Shown piece after piece: positions 17,010-25,551 of a DNA stretch of 64,000 nucleotides. Source of the stretch: Bacillota bacterium. Its GTDB lineage: Bacteria; Bacillota; Clostridia; Acetivibrionales; DSM-1351. Below the pieces are notes generated by a model. The model ran no database searches. It saw only the letters and a program-made list of their open reading frames with translations, and was not told the DNA's origin. The stretch covers positions 62,001 through 126,000 of the forward strand of contig JAEWAX010000133.1 of the NCBI GenBank assembly GCA_023391425.1, written 5' to 3'. The number at the start of each line of letters is the position of its first letter. Position 1 is the stretch's first letter. The translations under genes were made by a program, and so were the position numbers.

Positions 17010-17506
17010 TTTTTTTGTAGCTCTATATTCTTCTTTTCAACTTTTTCTGCTAGTGATTTTTTATAGTCTATCATTTTATGTCTGAGTTCATGATATGCAA
17101 CCGATAATATTTGTACTGCCAAGAGAGCAGCATTCTCAGCTCCATCAATAGCAACTGTTGCAACAGGTATTCCAGAAGGCATTTGAACTGTTGAGAGCAG
17201 TGAATCTAATCCGTCCATTGTCGATGATTTAATTGGAACTCCAATAACCGGGATAGGAGTATGTGCAGCTAATACGCCTGCTAAATGTGCAGCTTTTCCT
17301 GCTGCTGCAATAATAACATCAATTCCGTTAGCGTCAGCATTCTTTGCGAACTCAGATGCTTTGTCGGGCGTCCTATGTGCTGAACAAACCATCACTTCGC
17401 AATCAATTTCAAAATCTTTTAAAATCTTTATACAGTTCTTCATTACTGAAAGGTCTGAATCGCTTCCCATAATAACTGCTACTTTAGCATCTCTCGAAAC
17501 ACACAT
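16994..17506 (-). CDS. purE: N5-carboxyaminoimidazole ribonucleotide mutase
   Basis: About 170 residues of class I PurE. AVIMGSDSDLSVM begins the fold, followed by SAHRTPDKASEFAK with the catalytic histidine, IIAAAGKAAHLAGV and VIGVPIKSSTMDGLDSLLS. It moves the carboxylate from N5-CAIR to CAIR. I start at the ATG at 17506, 8 nt after GGAGG, rather than the ATG at 17521 that overlaps it. It is the first gene of the pur operon. No separate PurK lies in this window. Confidence 0.95.
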   Translation of the reverse strand: MCVSRDAKVAVIMGSDSDLSVMKNCIKILKDFEIDCEVMVCSAHRTPDKASEFAKNADANGIDVIIAAAGKAAHLAGVLAAHTPIPVIGVPIKSSTMDGLDSLLSTVQMPSGIPVATVAIDGAENAALLAVQILSVAYHELRHKMIDYKKSLAEKVEKKNIELQKKLEEI

Positions 17507-17627
17507 TATTTTACCCTCCATATGTCAAATAAATATCTGAACGTTTTTTGTCGTTTTAATAAAATCATTCGCTTTTTATATCATTATATTATCAAATTTA
17601 TAGTTTAATTGCAATTAATATATTAAA

Positions 17628-17658
17628 AAAATCGAACATTTTTTTACTGTTCGATTTT
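17628..17658 (-). promoter_or_regulatory. hairpin upstream of purE: terminator and/or PurBox-like dyad
   Basis: AAAATCGAACA (17628-17638) and TGTTCGATTTT (17648-17658) form an 11-bp stem with a 9-nt loop. On the minus strand it is followed by T7, as expected of a terminator for the MocR gene. Each arm also resembles the Bacillus PurBox AWWWCCGAACWWT with one or two mismatches, and a third CCGAA lies beside it. Which role holds cannot be decided by eye. Confidence 0.55.
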
Positions 17659-17715
17659 AATATTCGGATAGAATCATAATGGTTTCAATCGCATTTTATA
17701 AAAGAAGAGAGTGGT

Positions 17716-19095
17716 TTATATTATACCTACAGTAGAACCAACCTCACGATTAAGAACTCTTAGCAAAATATCTAGACCTTTTTCGAATTCAATATAATTG
17801 TTGGCTCCAGTGAGAGAAATCCGGATATAATTAGGAGGAATAGTACCGCCCAGTGTGAATTTTTCAGATGATATAACATTAACTCCATTATCACCAGCTG
17901 CTTTTTCAAAAGCACTACTGCTCCAGTAATCAGGAAGCCTTAGCCATACAAACATACTGTTTGTTTTATATTTATAACTATATCCCTGTAATTTTTCTGT
18001 CATTAGTAATGCTCTTTTTTGAATTTCTCTACGTTTTAGATCAATTATCTCCTTTGCCAATCCGCTCACTATACACTCACATGCAATTTCCGCATTAAGC
18101 GAAGGTGCCATCCATACAGTATCGACCACAGCCTGAGATATTCTATTGCAAAGCTTCCTTGGCGCTGCAACAAATCCAATCCTGAGTCCTGCATAAAACG
18201 CCTTGGAAATACCGGCAATGTATATGCTTTGTTCAGGTACATGCTGAGTCAAAGGACATGCATCTCGTGATAGTAAAAAACCATACAGATCATCTTCAAT
18301 TAGAATAAGATTATTCTTCTTTATAATTTGTGAGATATCTTCACGCCTTTGCTTAGACATAATTGCATTTGTGGGATTCTGCATTGAGGATACAGTATAT
18401 ACCCCTTTTATATCATTGCGATTGCAAACAGTTTCGAGTCCTTGCGGAGTCATCCCTTCATCATCCATTTCCACCGCTTCAAGGTGGATTCCATAGCGCT
18501 TGGCTGCTGTTTTTATCCCGGGGTATGTGAGGCAGTCAACAGCAATATGATCACCATATTCAAAAATAGAGGACAAGATACAGTTAATTGCGTGCTGTGC
18601 ACCTGCCGTTATAATTATGTTATCCGCATCAACACTAATCCCAAATCGACTTATCCAATCTGCACCTATCTGTCTGTGCCGATAGAGTCCCTGTGGAGGC
18701 GTATATCCCATAAATTCACTCAGATTATTTTTATGAATTGCTTTTTCTAATACAATTCTAACATCTGGCTCTATAGAATAAAGTGGCAAAACTAGACCCA
18801 TTTCAATTAGCTTTTTTTCATTTTCCTCTGTATCAACAAGTGCTGGATTACAGCCTAGATCAGCTGTAATAAACGTACCGCTGCCGACAGTTGCAGTAAC
18901 AAGACCACGCTTCTCGGCTTCTCGGTATGCCCTTGTAATTGTTGTTACATTTACGCCAACCGTATTTGCAAGTTCCCTGTGAGTGGGCATTTTATCACCT
19001 GGTTTTAATATTCCCAGTTGAATATCCCTTTCTATGGCATCTGCAATCGCAATATAAAGAGATTTATCAGTATTAATTATTTTTAAATCCCACAT
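17716..19095 (-). CDS. MocR/PdxR family GntR-aminotransferase fusion regulator
   Basis: A 459-residue regulator with an N-terminal GntR winged helix (MPTHRELANTVGVNVTTITRAYREAE, GSGTFI) fused to a fold-type I aminotransferase domain. The latter has the YTVSSMQNPTNA and LIEDDLYG regions and a candidate PLP lysine in IYIAGISKAFYAGLR. Members sense PLP or an amine-PLP adduct and commonly control a divergent gene. Here the divergent neighbours encode a PLP decarboxylase and a PhzF-like protein, which fits. Confidence 0.92.
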   Translation of the reverse strand: MWDLKIINTDKSLYIAIADAIERDIQLGILKPGDKMPTHRELANTVGVNVTTITRAYREAEKRGLVTATVGSGTFITADLGCNPALVDTEENEKKLIEMGLVLPLYSIEPDVRIVLEKAIHKNNLSEFMGYTPPQGLYRHRQIGADWISRFGISVDADNIIITAGAQHAINCILSSIFEYGDHIAVDCLTYPGIKTAAKRYGIHLEAVEMDDEGMTPQGLETVCNRNDIKGVYTVSSMQNPTNAIMSKQRREDISQIIKKNNLILIEDDLYGFLLSRDACPLTQHVPEQSIYIAGISKAFYAGLRIGFVAAPRKLCNRISQAVVDTVWMAPSLNAEIACECIVSGLAKEIIDLKRREIQKRALLMTEKLQGYSYKYKTNSMFVWLRLPDYWSSSAFEKAAGDNGVNVISSEKFTLGGTIPPNYIRISLTGANNYIEFEKGLDILLRVLNREVGSTVGII

Positions 19096-19112
19096 AAATA
19101 GCTCCTTTTACA

Positions 19113-19165
19113 AATTGTATTACATACAATTATGGATTGACAACCATACAATGTCAATCCATAAT
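19113..19165. promoter_or_regulatory. overlapping face-to-face promoters in a 35-bp dyad
   Basis: TTATGGATTGACA (19130-19142) and its exact complement (19152-19164) flank 9 bp. Each strand reads TTGACA, a 17-bp spacer, then CATAAT, so the plus-strand promoter for the decarboxylase (19137-19165) and the minus-strand promoter for mocR (19129-19157) occupy the same DNA. An adjoining dyad AATTGTAT-TAC-ATACAATT lies at 19113-19131. These are natural MocR binding candidates. Confidence 0.8.
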
Positions 19166-19207
19166 TTACTTATAGTCACACAATCTTAAAAAGGAGGTAT
19201 ATATTGT

Positions 19208-20602
19208 ATGATAAATGACAAGTTGCAAATGGATATGGAAAATCAATTAGATACAAAAGAGCTGTTTGAACAGGCAAAAACTTTTGCATATGATTACATA
19301 AATAAACTGCCAGAGATAGACGTTTACCCATCGGATGAAGCTATATCAAAGCTTGAAATTTTTGACGAACAGCTGCCAGAAGTATCATCTTCACCGTCAG
19401 AAATACTCGATATGCTTCATAAATACGGTTCAAGCACCACATCAGCACAGAGCGGTGGGAAATATTTTGGCTTTGTATGCGGAGGAATCCTGCCCGTTGC
19501 ACTTGCAACAAAGTGGCTGTCTGATACTTGGGACCAAAACAGTGCTCTTTTTGTTCTGTCACCTATAGCAGCAAAACTTGAAGAAATATGTGAAAAATGG
19601 CTTATCGATTTACTGGGATTGCCTGAAAATACTGCTGCAGGCTTTGTGAGCGGCTCATCGACTGCGATAATATGCGCGCTTGCTACAGCCCGTAATGAAC
19701 TTCTCTTAAAACAAAAATGGAACGTAAATGAAAATGGACTTTTTGGCGCACCGCCTATTCGGGTGGTGCTTAGTGAACAAGCACACTCATCAGTATTTAA
19801 AGCTCTATCTCTTTTGGGCCTTGGTAAAGATCGTGTGGAACTTGCTCCTGTTGACAATCAGGGACGCATATCACTTGAGGGTTTGCCGTCAATTGACAGC
19901 AATACCTTGTTAATTGTTCAGGCTGGGAATGTCAACAGTGGTGCGTTTGATCCTGTTGATAAGTTGTGCGATATTGCAAACAAGGCAAATGCCTGGGTGC
20001 ATGTCGATGGAGCTTTTGGGCTTTGGGCAGCAGCATCCAAAGATAAATATAACTTAATAAAAGGTTTTGAAAAGGCTGATTCCTGGTCGGTCGATGCTCA
20101 TAAAACACTAAACGCCCCTTATGACTGTGGTATTGTTCTATGCAAAAATCGTTCTGCACTTGTTAAAGCAATGCAAGCGACCGGCTCTTACATACAATAC
20201 AGTGATTTCAGAGACAGCATGCTTTATACTCCTGAAATGTCAAGACGCGCAAGGAGTATTGAATTGTGGGCAACGTTGAAATATCTTGGTAAGTCAGGAA
20301 TTAATGATTTAGTGGACAATCTATGCAATCATGCACTTTATTTTGCAGAAAGATTATCTGAAAGCGGCTTCACCGTCTTAAATGATGTTGTATTCAATCA
20401 GATTCTTATAAAATGTGAGACAGCCGAAAAAACCAAATCCACACTAAAGAACATACAATCAAGCGGTAAATGTTGGTGTGGCGGTGCAATATGGAATAAC
20501 GAGCCTGTAATTAGGGTAAGCATTTGCTCATGGCAAACCACACGAAGGGATATTGAAGAATGTGTTGAAACCTTCATAATATCACGAGAAAGGGCAGGTT
20601 AA
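19208..20602 (+). CDS. PLP-dependent decarboxylase (group II, amino acid decarboxylase family)
   Basis: A 464-residue fold-type I PLP enzyme. The cofactor motifs are GFVSGSSTAIICAL for the phosphate loop, AWVHVDGAFGLWAA for the Asp that contacts the pyridine nitrogen, and SWSVDAHKTLNAPYDCG with the Schiff-base lysine. This pattern belongs to the group II pyridoxal-dependent decarboxylases (Glu/Tyr/aromatic type). Substrate is not predictable. AAGGAGG lies 10 nt before the ATG. It is divergent from the MocR regulator and 4 bp from the PhzF-like gene, so a small catabolic operon is likely. Confidence 0.88.
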   Translation: MINDKLQMDMENQLDTKELFEQAKTFAYDYINKLPEIDVYPSDEAISKLEIFDEQLPEVSSSPSEILDMLHKYGSSTTSAQSGGKYFGFVCGGILPVALATKWLSDTWDQNSALFVLSPIAAKLEEICEKWLIDLLGLPENTAAGFVSGSSTAIICALATARNELLLKQKWNVNENGLFGAPPIRVVLSEQAHSSVFKALSLLGLGKDRVELAPVDNQGRISLEGLPSIDSNTLLIVQAGNVNSGAFDPVDKLCDIANKANAWVHVDGAFGLWAAASKDKYNLIKGFEKADSWSVDAHKTLNAPYDCGIVLCKNRSALVKAMQATGSYIQYSDFRDSMLYTPEMSRRARSIELWATLKYLGKSGINDLVDNLCNHALYFAERLSESGFTVLNDVVFNQILIKCETAEKTKSTLKNIQSSGKCWCGGAIWNNEPVIRVSICSWQTTRRDIEECVETFIISRERAG

Positions 20603-20606
20603 GAGT

Positions 20607-21485
20607 ATGAATAAATTAATTTACAAAAAAATAAATGCGTTTACCGCACACTCCTCAGCTGGTAACCCAGCTGCATGTATTTTCCTTGATGAAAATCAGG
20701 TGCTTACAGAAATAGAGATGTTGAATATTGCTAAGGAACATAAGGGCTTTGTGGCTGAAGTAGTATACTGTACCCCCAAAAGCAATAATACATATATGCT
20801 AAAATATTATTCTTCAGAGTGTGAAGTAGATTTTTGTGGTCATGGCACAATTGCCTGTGCATACGACCTATTAAAAAGCAGTGAGAATCTTTTACAGCTT
20901 CCGGAAATTATAATTGATACTAAAAAAGGAAAGTTAGCTGTTTATAATGAGATCAATGCTTTAAATGCAGTTTTTATTACCGCACCAGACCCTCAATATT
21001 TGACGCATAAAATCGATGTAGATATGGTAGCTGAAGCATTGCAGATTGTGCCTCATGCTATTTCTAAAGAATATCCAATCAGCCTGATAAATGGAGGCTT
21101 AAAGACATTGCTTGTACCTATTTCTAGCCTCAAGGATGAACTTTCAATTTGTCCTAATATGTCCGACTTAAAAGCATTTTGCCTCATGCATTCCATAGAT
21201 ATTGTTCTTACGTTTACAATGGAGGTCTTTGATATTAGCAACAAAGTTAGGACTAGGGTATTTGCTCCCAAATTCGGATATCTAGAGGATATGGCCACCG
21301 GCTCTGGTAACTCGGCACTGGGCTATTATATGCTGAAGCATAGCATGTGGGACGGCCGACCTATTTCTATTGAACAAAATGGGGAGACATCAGCGCACAA
21401 CATTGTTTGGCTTAAAACATATAAAGGTAAAGTCCTTTTCGGCGGTGGCGCAACTGTAAAAATTGAAGGCAAGTATATCTGCTGA
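20607..21485 (+). CDS. PhzF family isomerase/epimerase-like protein
   Basis: A 292-residue protein of the diaminopimelate epimerase fold. The N-terminal NAFTAHSSAGNPAACIFL matches PhzF, the KYYSSECEVDFCGHGTIA segment replaces the DAP epimerase cysteine site, and the second half has FAPKFGYLEDMATGSGNSALGYY. Family members isomerise small acids; many are of unknown substrate. It follows the decarboxylase closely, which suggests joint action on one amino acid or amine. Confidence 0.9.
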   Translation: MNKLIYKKINAFTAHSSAGNPAACIFLDENQVLTEIEMLNIAKEHKGFVAEVVYCTPKSNNTYMLKYYSSECEVDFCGHGTIACAYDLLKSSENLLQLPEIIIDTKKGKLAVYNEINALNAVFITAPDPQYLTHKIDVDMVAEALQIVPHAISKEYPISLINGGLKTLLVPISSLKDELSICPNMSDLKAFCLMHSIDIVLTFTMEVFDISNKVRTRVFAPKFGYLEDMATGSGNSALGYYMLKHSMWDGRPISIEQNGETSAHNIVWLKTYKGKVLFGGGATVKIEGKYIC

Positions 21486-21507
21486 TATTCTACATCAGCA
21501 GATATAC
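21473..21507. terminator. hairpin overlapping the phzF-like stop, between convergent genes
   Basis: A 14-bp perfect stem (21473-21486 with 21494-21507) and 7-nt loop. It overlaps the stop codon and lies between two convergent genes. No long T-run follows, so it may act only as a weak bidirectional terminator. Confidence 0.55.
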
Positions 21508-21570
21508 AATAAACGGCAAAGTAAACATAGATAATATCGTAGAAACAAATATACCCTCAGTAGCAGCATT

Positions 21571-22482
21571 CTAGTCTGAATCGTACTGTAGTGCAAGAGC
21601 TGAAACTATTGTTGATGCTGGCATTGCCAACTGCAGCACTACAATCCTTTTAACAAACACATCAAAGAAGTTGTTAGTAAGCTTAAAAAATACAATGGCT
21701 ATTATCGGAATAACCAGTAGTTTAAAAAGTGAATACACCAAATAACTATACCTAGATAAAACATCTTGTATTCCAGTTATTTTAATATTTGAAAGAAGTA
21801 GTCCTATAAATACCATTGATAGATATATTGTAGTGTGACCCAAGCCATTAAAGGTTGTATAAAAAATATTCCAAACTGTATCATATGCCGCAACTTTTTC
21901 AATTTTAAATAGTGACTTTATCACAATCATTATTATTCCGCCTAAAAAAGCTATTGTATTAGGGTTCACAAGATGTGACAAGTTTTCTTTCCAATCCTTG
22001 GAATTGTGTTTGTTGAACAAGTATACACCTAAAGTCCAAAGTATTGCGTCATTAGCTATGTTATAGAAAATAGCATATACAATACCTATATCTCCGTATA
22101 TTGCTTTTAGGAGTGGATATGCCATATAAATAACATTTCCGAACATTGACTGAGAAATGTATATATTTTTAGTTTTATCTTGAATACCCATTACTTTGCA
22201 AGGCCCTAGAGATACAAAACCTGATATTAGTATGAAAACAATCCCCAAAATAAATATATAAACTCCATTTTTCAGTGTTTCGTTGGTAAACGAATAGTTT
22301 CCCATTGTTGTAAATATTAAAAAAGGTGTGGTTATCTTCAGAATAAGTGCAGATATGTATTTGTGTGAATTCTCAGGCAAATATTTTTTCTTGCCTGCGA
22401 AAAAGCCGGTAACTCCAAGTAGTGTGAGTACTATTATCTGATTAAAAATTATTAGTATTTGGTTTATTTGTGTCTGGCTCAT
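21571..22482 (-). CDS. AEC (auxin efflux carrier) family transporter
   Basis: About 303 residues with roughly ten hydrophobic helices and the AEC pattern. Near the N-terminus is GFFAGKKKYLPENSHKYIS followed by ILKITTPFLIF; a central QSMFGNVIYMAYPLL is the cross-over motif region, and the end has LQLAMPASTIVSALA. AEC proteins move organic acids or amino-acid-like substrates. The ATG at 22482 follows GGAGG by 5 nt. A palindromic operator candidate lies in its promoter region. Confidence 0.88.
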   Translation of the reverse strand: MSQTQINQILIIFNQIIVLTLLGVTGFFAGKKKYLPENSHKYISALILKITTPFLIFTTMGNYSFTNETLKNGVYIFILGIVFILISGFVSLGPCKVMGIQDKTKNIYISQSMFGNVIYMAYPLLKAIYGDIGIVYAIFYNIANDAILWTLGVYLFNKHNSKDWKENLSHLVNPNTIAFLGGIIMIVIKSLFKIEKVAAYDTVWNIFYTTFNGLGHTTIYLSMVFIGLLLSNIKITGIQDVLSRYSYLVYSLFKLLVIPIIAIVFFKLTNNFFDVFVKRIVVLQLAMPASTIVSALALQYDSD

Positions 22483-22527
22483 TTTTGCCTCCAAAAGTAG
22501 TGTGAATTAAAATAAAGTAGAAACCAC

Positions 22528-22566
22528 TATTATACTCGTTTGTAAATAAACGGTTAGTAACCGTTT
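22528..22566 (-). promoter_or_regulatory. AEC gene promoter with 19-bp palindrome
   Basis: On the minus strand a TATAAT box lies at 22528-22533. The exact palindrome AAACGGTTA-G-TAACCGTTT covers 22548-22566, about where the -35 box should be. This looks like a repressor or activator operator (TetR- or MarR-like symmetry). No candidate regulator gene is adjacent. Confidence 0.5.
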
Positions 22567-22597
22567 AAATAGTACTATTATACTACCATTGTCTTAT

Positions 22598-22635
22598 AAT
22601 ATCAAAAAGCGACCATTAAGTCGCTTTTTGATATT
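22598..22635. terminator. bidirectional intrinsic terminator
   Basis: A 16-bp perfect stem around loop CATTAA, with arms containing AAAAAGCGAC and GTCGCTTTTT. T-runs are inside both arms. It lies between the AEC promoter and the 3' end of nothing on the plus strand, so it could insulate either direction. Confidence 0.65.
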
Positions 22636-22684
22636 ATTTTATGATTATATGTAAGTATCACTGTTTTTGCCTTGCCAATAATAT

Positions 22685-23296
22685 CTATTGAATATGAGCG
22701 CCACAGTATTCACATTCGTATACTGTTCCTTTTTGAATTTTACCAATGCCCCCACAATTTTTACATGTTATTGGCATATATTCAATTGTTGCTTGATTAC
22801 TGCCTTTTGAAATCTCTGTCTCTTGCTGGGTCTCTGTATTTTGTTGAATCTCTGTATTATGAATATCTGCACTTTCTTGAATATCTCCATGCTGCATATT
22901 ACTGGTTAAATTGAAAACAACACGATTTCTTTCTTCATCAATAAAAGCATTAAGAAAAAACTTTTTGTATATTAATCGTTCTAGGTTCTTTTTAACTACA
23001 TCTTGAGAAGTACCTAATATAGATGCCAAATTTTCAATTGAACCTGTTTTATCATGTGATAGTATTGGTTCATAGGATTTTATAGCTTTATCCAATATAC
23101 TTCTTTGGATACTAAAATAAATCAATAAACCGCCTATGACAACAAAGAACGTAACCATAACAATAGTCGTGCTATCAATAGCTTTTAAGTATAATAATAA
23201 ACCAATTATTCCAAATGCGGCTGAACAAATACCAATAACCATTTGTACTGTTCTAATAATCCTATTTGATACTACTTTTGCTTTTGAACTATACAT
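22685..23296 (-). CDS. membrane protein with C-terminal zinc ribbon (YdjG-like)
   Basis: About 203 residues. Two hydrophobic helices (about residues 20-65) are followed by a soluble middle with a winged-helix-like stretch (SIENLASILGTSQDVVKKNL), a Gln/Glu-rich linker, and a terminal zinc ribbon CKNCGGIG...CEYCGAHIQ. The ATG at 23296 follows GGAGG by 7 nt and lies 1 bp after the upstream stop. With the two upstream genes it resembles the B. subtilis ydjGHI membrane-stress locus. The exact role is unproven. Confidence 0.6.
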   Translation of the reverse strand: MYSSKAKVVSNRIIRTVQMVIGICSAAFGIIGLLLYLKAIDSTTIVMVTFFVVIGGLLIYFSIQRSILDKAIKSYEPILSHDKTGSIENLASILGTSQDVVKKNLERLIYKKFFLNAFIDEERNRVVFNLTSNMQHGDIQESADIHNTEIQQNTETQQETEISKGSNQATIEYMPITCKNCGGIGKIQKGTVYECEYCGAHIQ

Positions 23297-23297
23297 T

Positions 23298-23996
23298 TTA
23301 AATACCTCCAACTTTTGTATTTTTAACTTCAAGTTTTCTCCTGCTAATAAGCATCAATATGTCTTGAATCATGCCAGTAATCAAATTATTTTTATTTTCA
23401 TCATCTCTCATTAATTCAACTTCAAGTTTTACAACCTGCAATTCTAATTCACTATCACTTGGAACGAAAGTCGAAGTATCACTGTATTTCAATTCCTCAT
23501 ATGCTTTACGAAGTAATAAACTATACTCTGCATTTTTTACGTCTTTTCTAATCAAATCCAATCTATCAATAATATTATTCAATCTATTAATTGAATCTAA
23601 TACCTTATCATCACTCTCCTTAATGCTGTTACCAGTTGTATAAAATACTATTATTGCAATAGCGGCGATAACAAGTAATATAGCCTGCAAAATAAGAAAT
23701 GAGTTACTATAATTTAGGGGTACTAACATATAAATTAATGATATAAATATTGATATTACTGAATAAGCTAAAATTGAAGCTCCTCCACCTATTCTCCATA
23801 TAAGCTGTGAAGTTTTGGTTGAATATGCTTCAATTAACATTAGTCCCCCAAATAGTATTATCTCTGCTAATAAAATAAAAATAAAGTAAATCCATTTAAT
23901 CATTATTCTTTCTTGTATAACCATAAAGAACAAAAATACAGTTAACAAAAATACTAGAATTCCACTGATTGAAATAGTTTTTATTCTTCTATTCAT
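23298..23996 (-). CDS. membrane protein of the SPFH/zinc-ribbon locus
   Basis: A 232-residue protein with four or five transmembrane helices in residues 8-130. A charged, probably helical cytoplasmic tail follows (SDDKVLDSINRLNNIIDRLDL and on), ending in RRKLEVKN. No enzyme motif is visible. It is translationally close to both neighbours (11 bp after the SPFH gene, 1 bp before the zinc-ribbon gene), so the three products probably work together at the membrane. Position is like B. subtilis YdjH, but I cannot show homology. Confidence 0.6.
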   Translation of the reverse strand: MNRRIKTISISGILVFLLTVFLFFMVIQERIMIKWIYFIFILLAEIILFGGLMLIEAYSTKTSQLIWRIGGGASILAYSVISIFISLIYMLVPLNYSNSFLILQAILLVIAAIAIIVFYTTGNSIKESDDKVLDSINRLNNIIDRLDLIRKDVKNAEYSLLLRKAYEELKYSDTSTFVPSDSELELQVVKLEVELMRDDENKNNLITGMIQDILMLISRRKLEVKNTKVGGI

Positions 23997-24007
23997 ACTC
24001 TCTCCCT

Positions 24008-25315
24008 TTAGTTAAGACTCTCCCCACATTCTGGACAAAATTTTGGATTACCGTCAATTATCATATTACATTTAGAACATCTGTGAACCAATGACTCCCC
24101 ACATTCTGGGCAAAACTTAACGCCTTTAAGTATTGTTCTTTCACACTTAGGACATTTTATCGGAAGTTCGTGACTACATGTAGAACATACAGTTACTCCC
24201 TCTTCCATGTCTGCTCCGCATTGAGAACAAGGATTATATTTTTTTCCACATTCTGGGCAAAACTTCATATTAGCTATTAATTCACACCCACATTTTTTAC
24301 ATAATATTTCTACTTTATTAGCTTTTCCTTTTTCATCTTTCTCACTATCATACCCACATGTACCGCAAAAGCGCTGATTTATTAATAATTGTGCATGACA
24401 TTTTGAGCATTCCTTCACTGCTTCATCCTTTATAGATATTAATTCATTTGACAATATACCAAATGCTCCACCTACATTTTCCCCTATACCTGCACCCATT
24501 CCATATCCAATTCCAGCTCCCAAAAACGGTGCGGATGGGGCACTAGTATTTTTAGCTGCTCCTTCCAATGTATCAAAAGAACGTTGTTGCTTGTAGCTAT
24601 ACCCTATAATATTCATTTCAGCCCTTTTGGCCAAAGCTTCTTTCAATTTTATTACTGCAGTATCATCTTCAGGTACACTTAAATCATTTACATAAAAAGC
24701 AGATAACTTTATACCATATTCCAGAAACGTAGGTTGTATACGTTCCTTCATATGAGTAGATAGTTCATTAATATAAGCATTAATTTCAAGCATACTTATT
24801 TCTTTATGTACAAAATATGAAGAAATTGCATCTTTAACTTTTGTAACGTATAATCCCCTAAAATATTTAGCAATACTCGTTTTGTCAAATACCTCTAATG
24901 TCCCTACCAACTTAAGAAGAAATTTTTTTGAATCCTCTATCTGTATCCCAAACATACCATTTGCACGAACTGGAACAAAGATGCCGTACTTAGGATCCTG
25001 AATCTGTATTGGGGATGGAGTTCCCCATTTTATATCTAATGAATAGCTTTTATTTATAAACCAGACTTCGGCCGTAAATGGAGATCTGCCACCAAATGGT
25101 AAATTAATAATTTTGTTTAGTATAGGTAGATTAGCTGTCTCTAAGGTATGTCTACCACTTCCAAAAATATCTAACGCTTTACCACCTTTAAAAAGAATTG
25201 CTTCTTGTGATTCATTAACAATAAGTTGGGTCCATGTTCCTAATTCCTCACTTGGATATTTCCACGCAAAAACATCAGGCCCTCCATTATATTTAACAAC
25301 TTCTACTATTGCCAT
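24008..25315 (-). CDS. SPFH-domain protein with multiple zinc ribbons (YdjI-like)
   Basis: A 435-residue protein. Residues about 25-230 form an SPFH/band-7-like domain of the virion-core-protein/YdjI type (PDVFAWKYPSEEL, GRHTLETANLPIL, GIFVPVRANGMFGIQIED). A Gly-rich hinge (about 260-290) follows. The C-terminus carries five CxxC pairs in repeated zinc ribbons (CPECG motifs). B. subtilis YdjI helps place PspA at stressed membranes with YdjG and YdjH. Here no pspA homologue lies beside the locus. Confidence 0.8.
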   Translation of the reverse strand: MAIVEVVKYNGGPDVFAWKYPSEELGTWTQLIVNESQEAILFKGGKALDIFGSGRHTLETANLPILNKIINLPFGGRSPFTAEVWFINKSYSLDIKWGTPSPIQIQDPKYGIFVPVRANGMFGIQIEDSKKFLLKLVGTLEVFDKTSIAKYFRGLYVTKVKDAISSYFVHKEISMLEINAYINELSTHMKERIQPTFLEYGIKLSAFYVNDLSVPEDDTAVIKLKEALAKRAEMNIIGYSYKQQRSFDTLEGAAKNTSAPSAPFLGAGIGYGMGAGIGENVGGAFGILSNELISIKDEAVKECSKCHAQLLINQRFCGTCGYDSEKDEKGKANKVEILCKKCGCELIANMKFCPECGKKYNPCSQCGADMEEGVTVCSTCSHELPIKCPKCERTILKGVKFCPECGESLVHRCSKCNMIIDGNPKFCPECGESLN

Positions 25316-25551
25316 GACAAACCTCCATAATCAATTTTTTAAGGTAAAGTCCATCTTATTTTTATCCTTTTGACGTATTCTATTATTAATTAGCTACTAT
25401 TAATTACCATCATATTATCCAAAGTCTAGTTATGGTTATTGTTATTGCTTATTCCATTTTCCAATAATTCTTACAATTCAGTGAAAATTATACCATTTTG
25501 GTCACTAAATATCAAATTTTTTACCTTATATTAAAATTATTACATAATAAT

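Noticed and set aside
17507..17715. Purine riboswitch before purE
   Set aside because: The conserved aptamer blocks are not visible; only the hairpin with CGAAC arms is present.
19341..19857. Minus-strand frames within the decarboxylase gene
   Set aside because: They are antisense shadows; the plus-strand PLP motifs are unambiguous.
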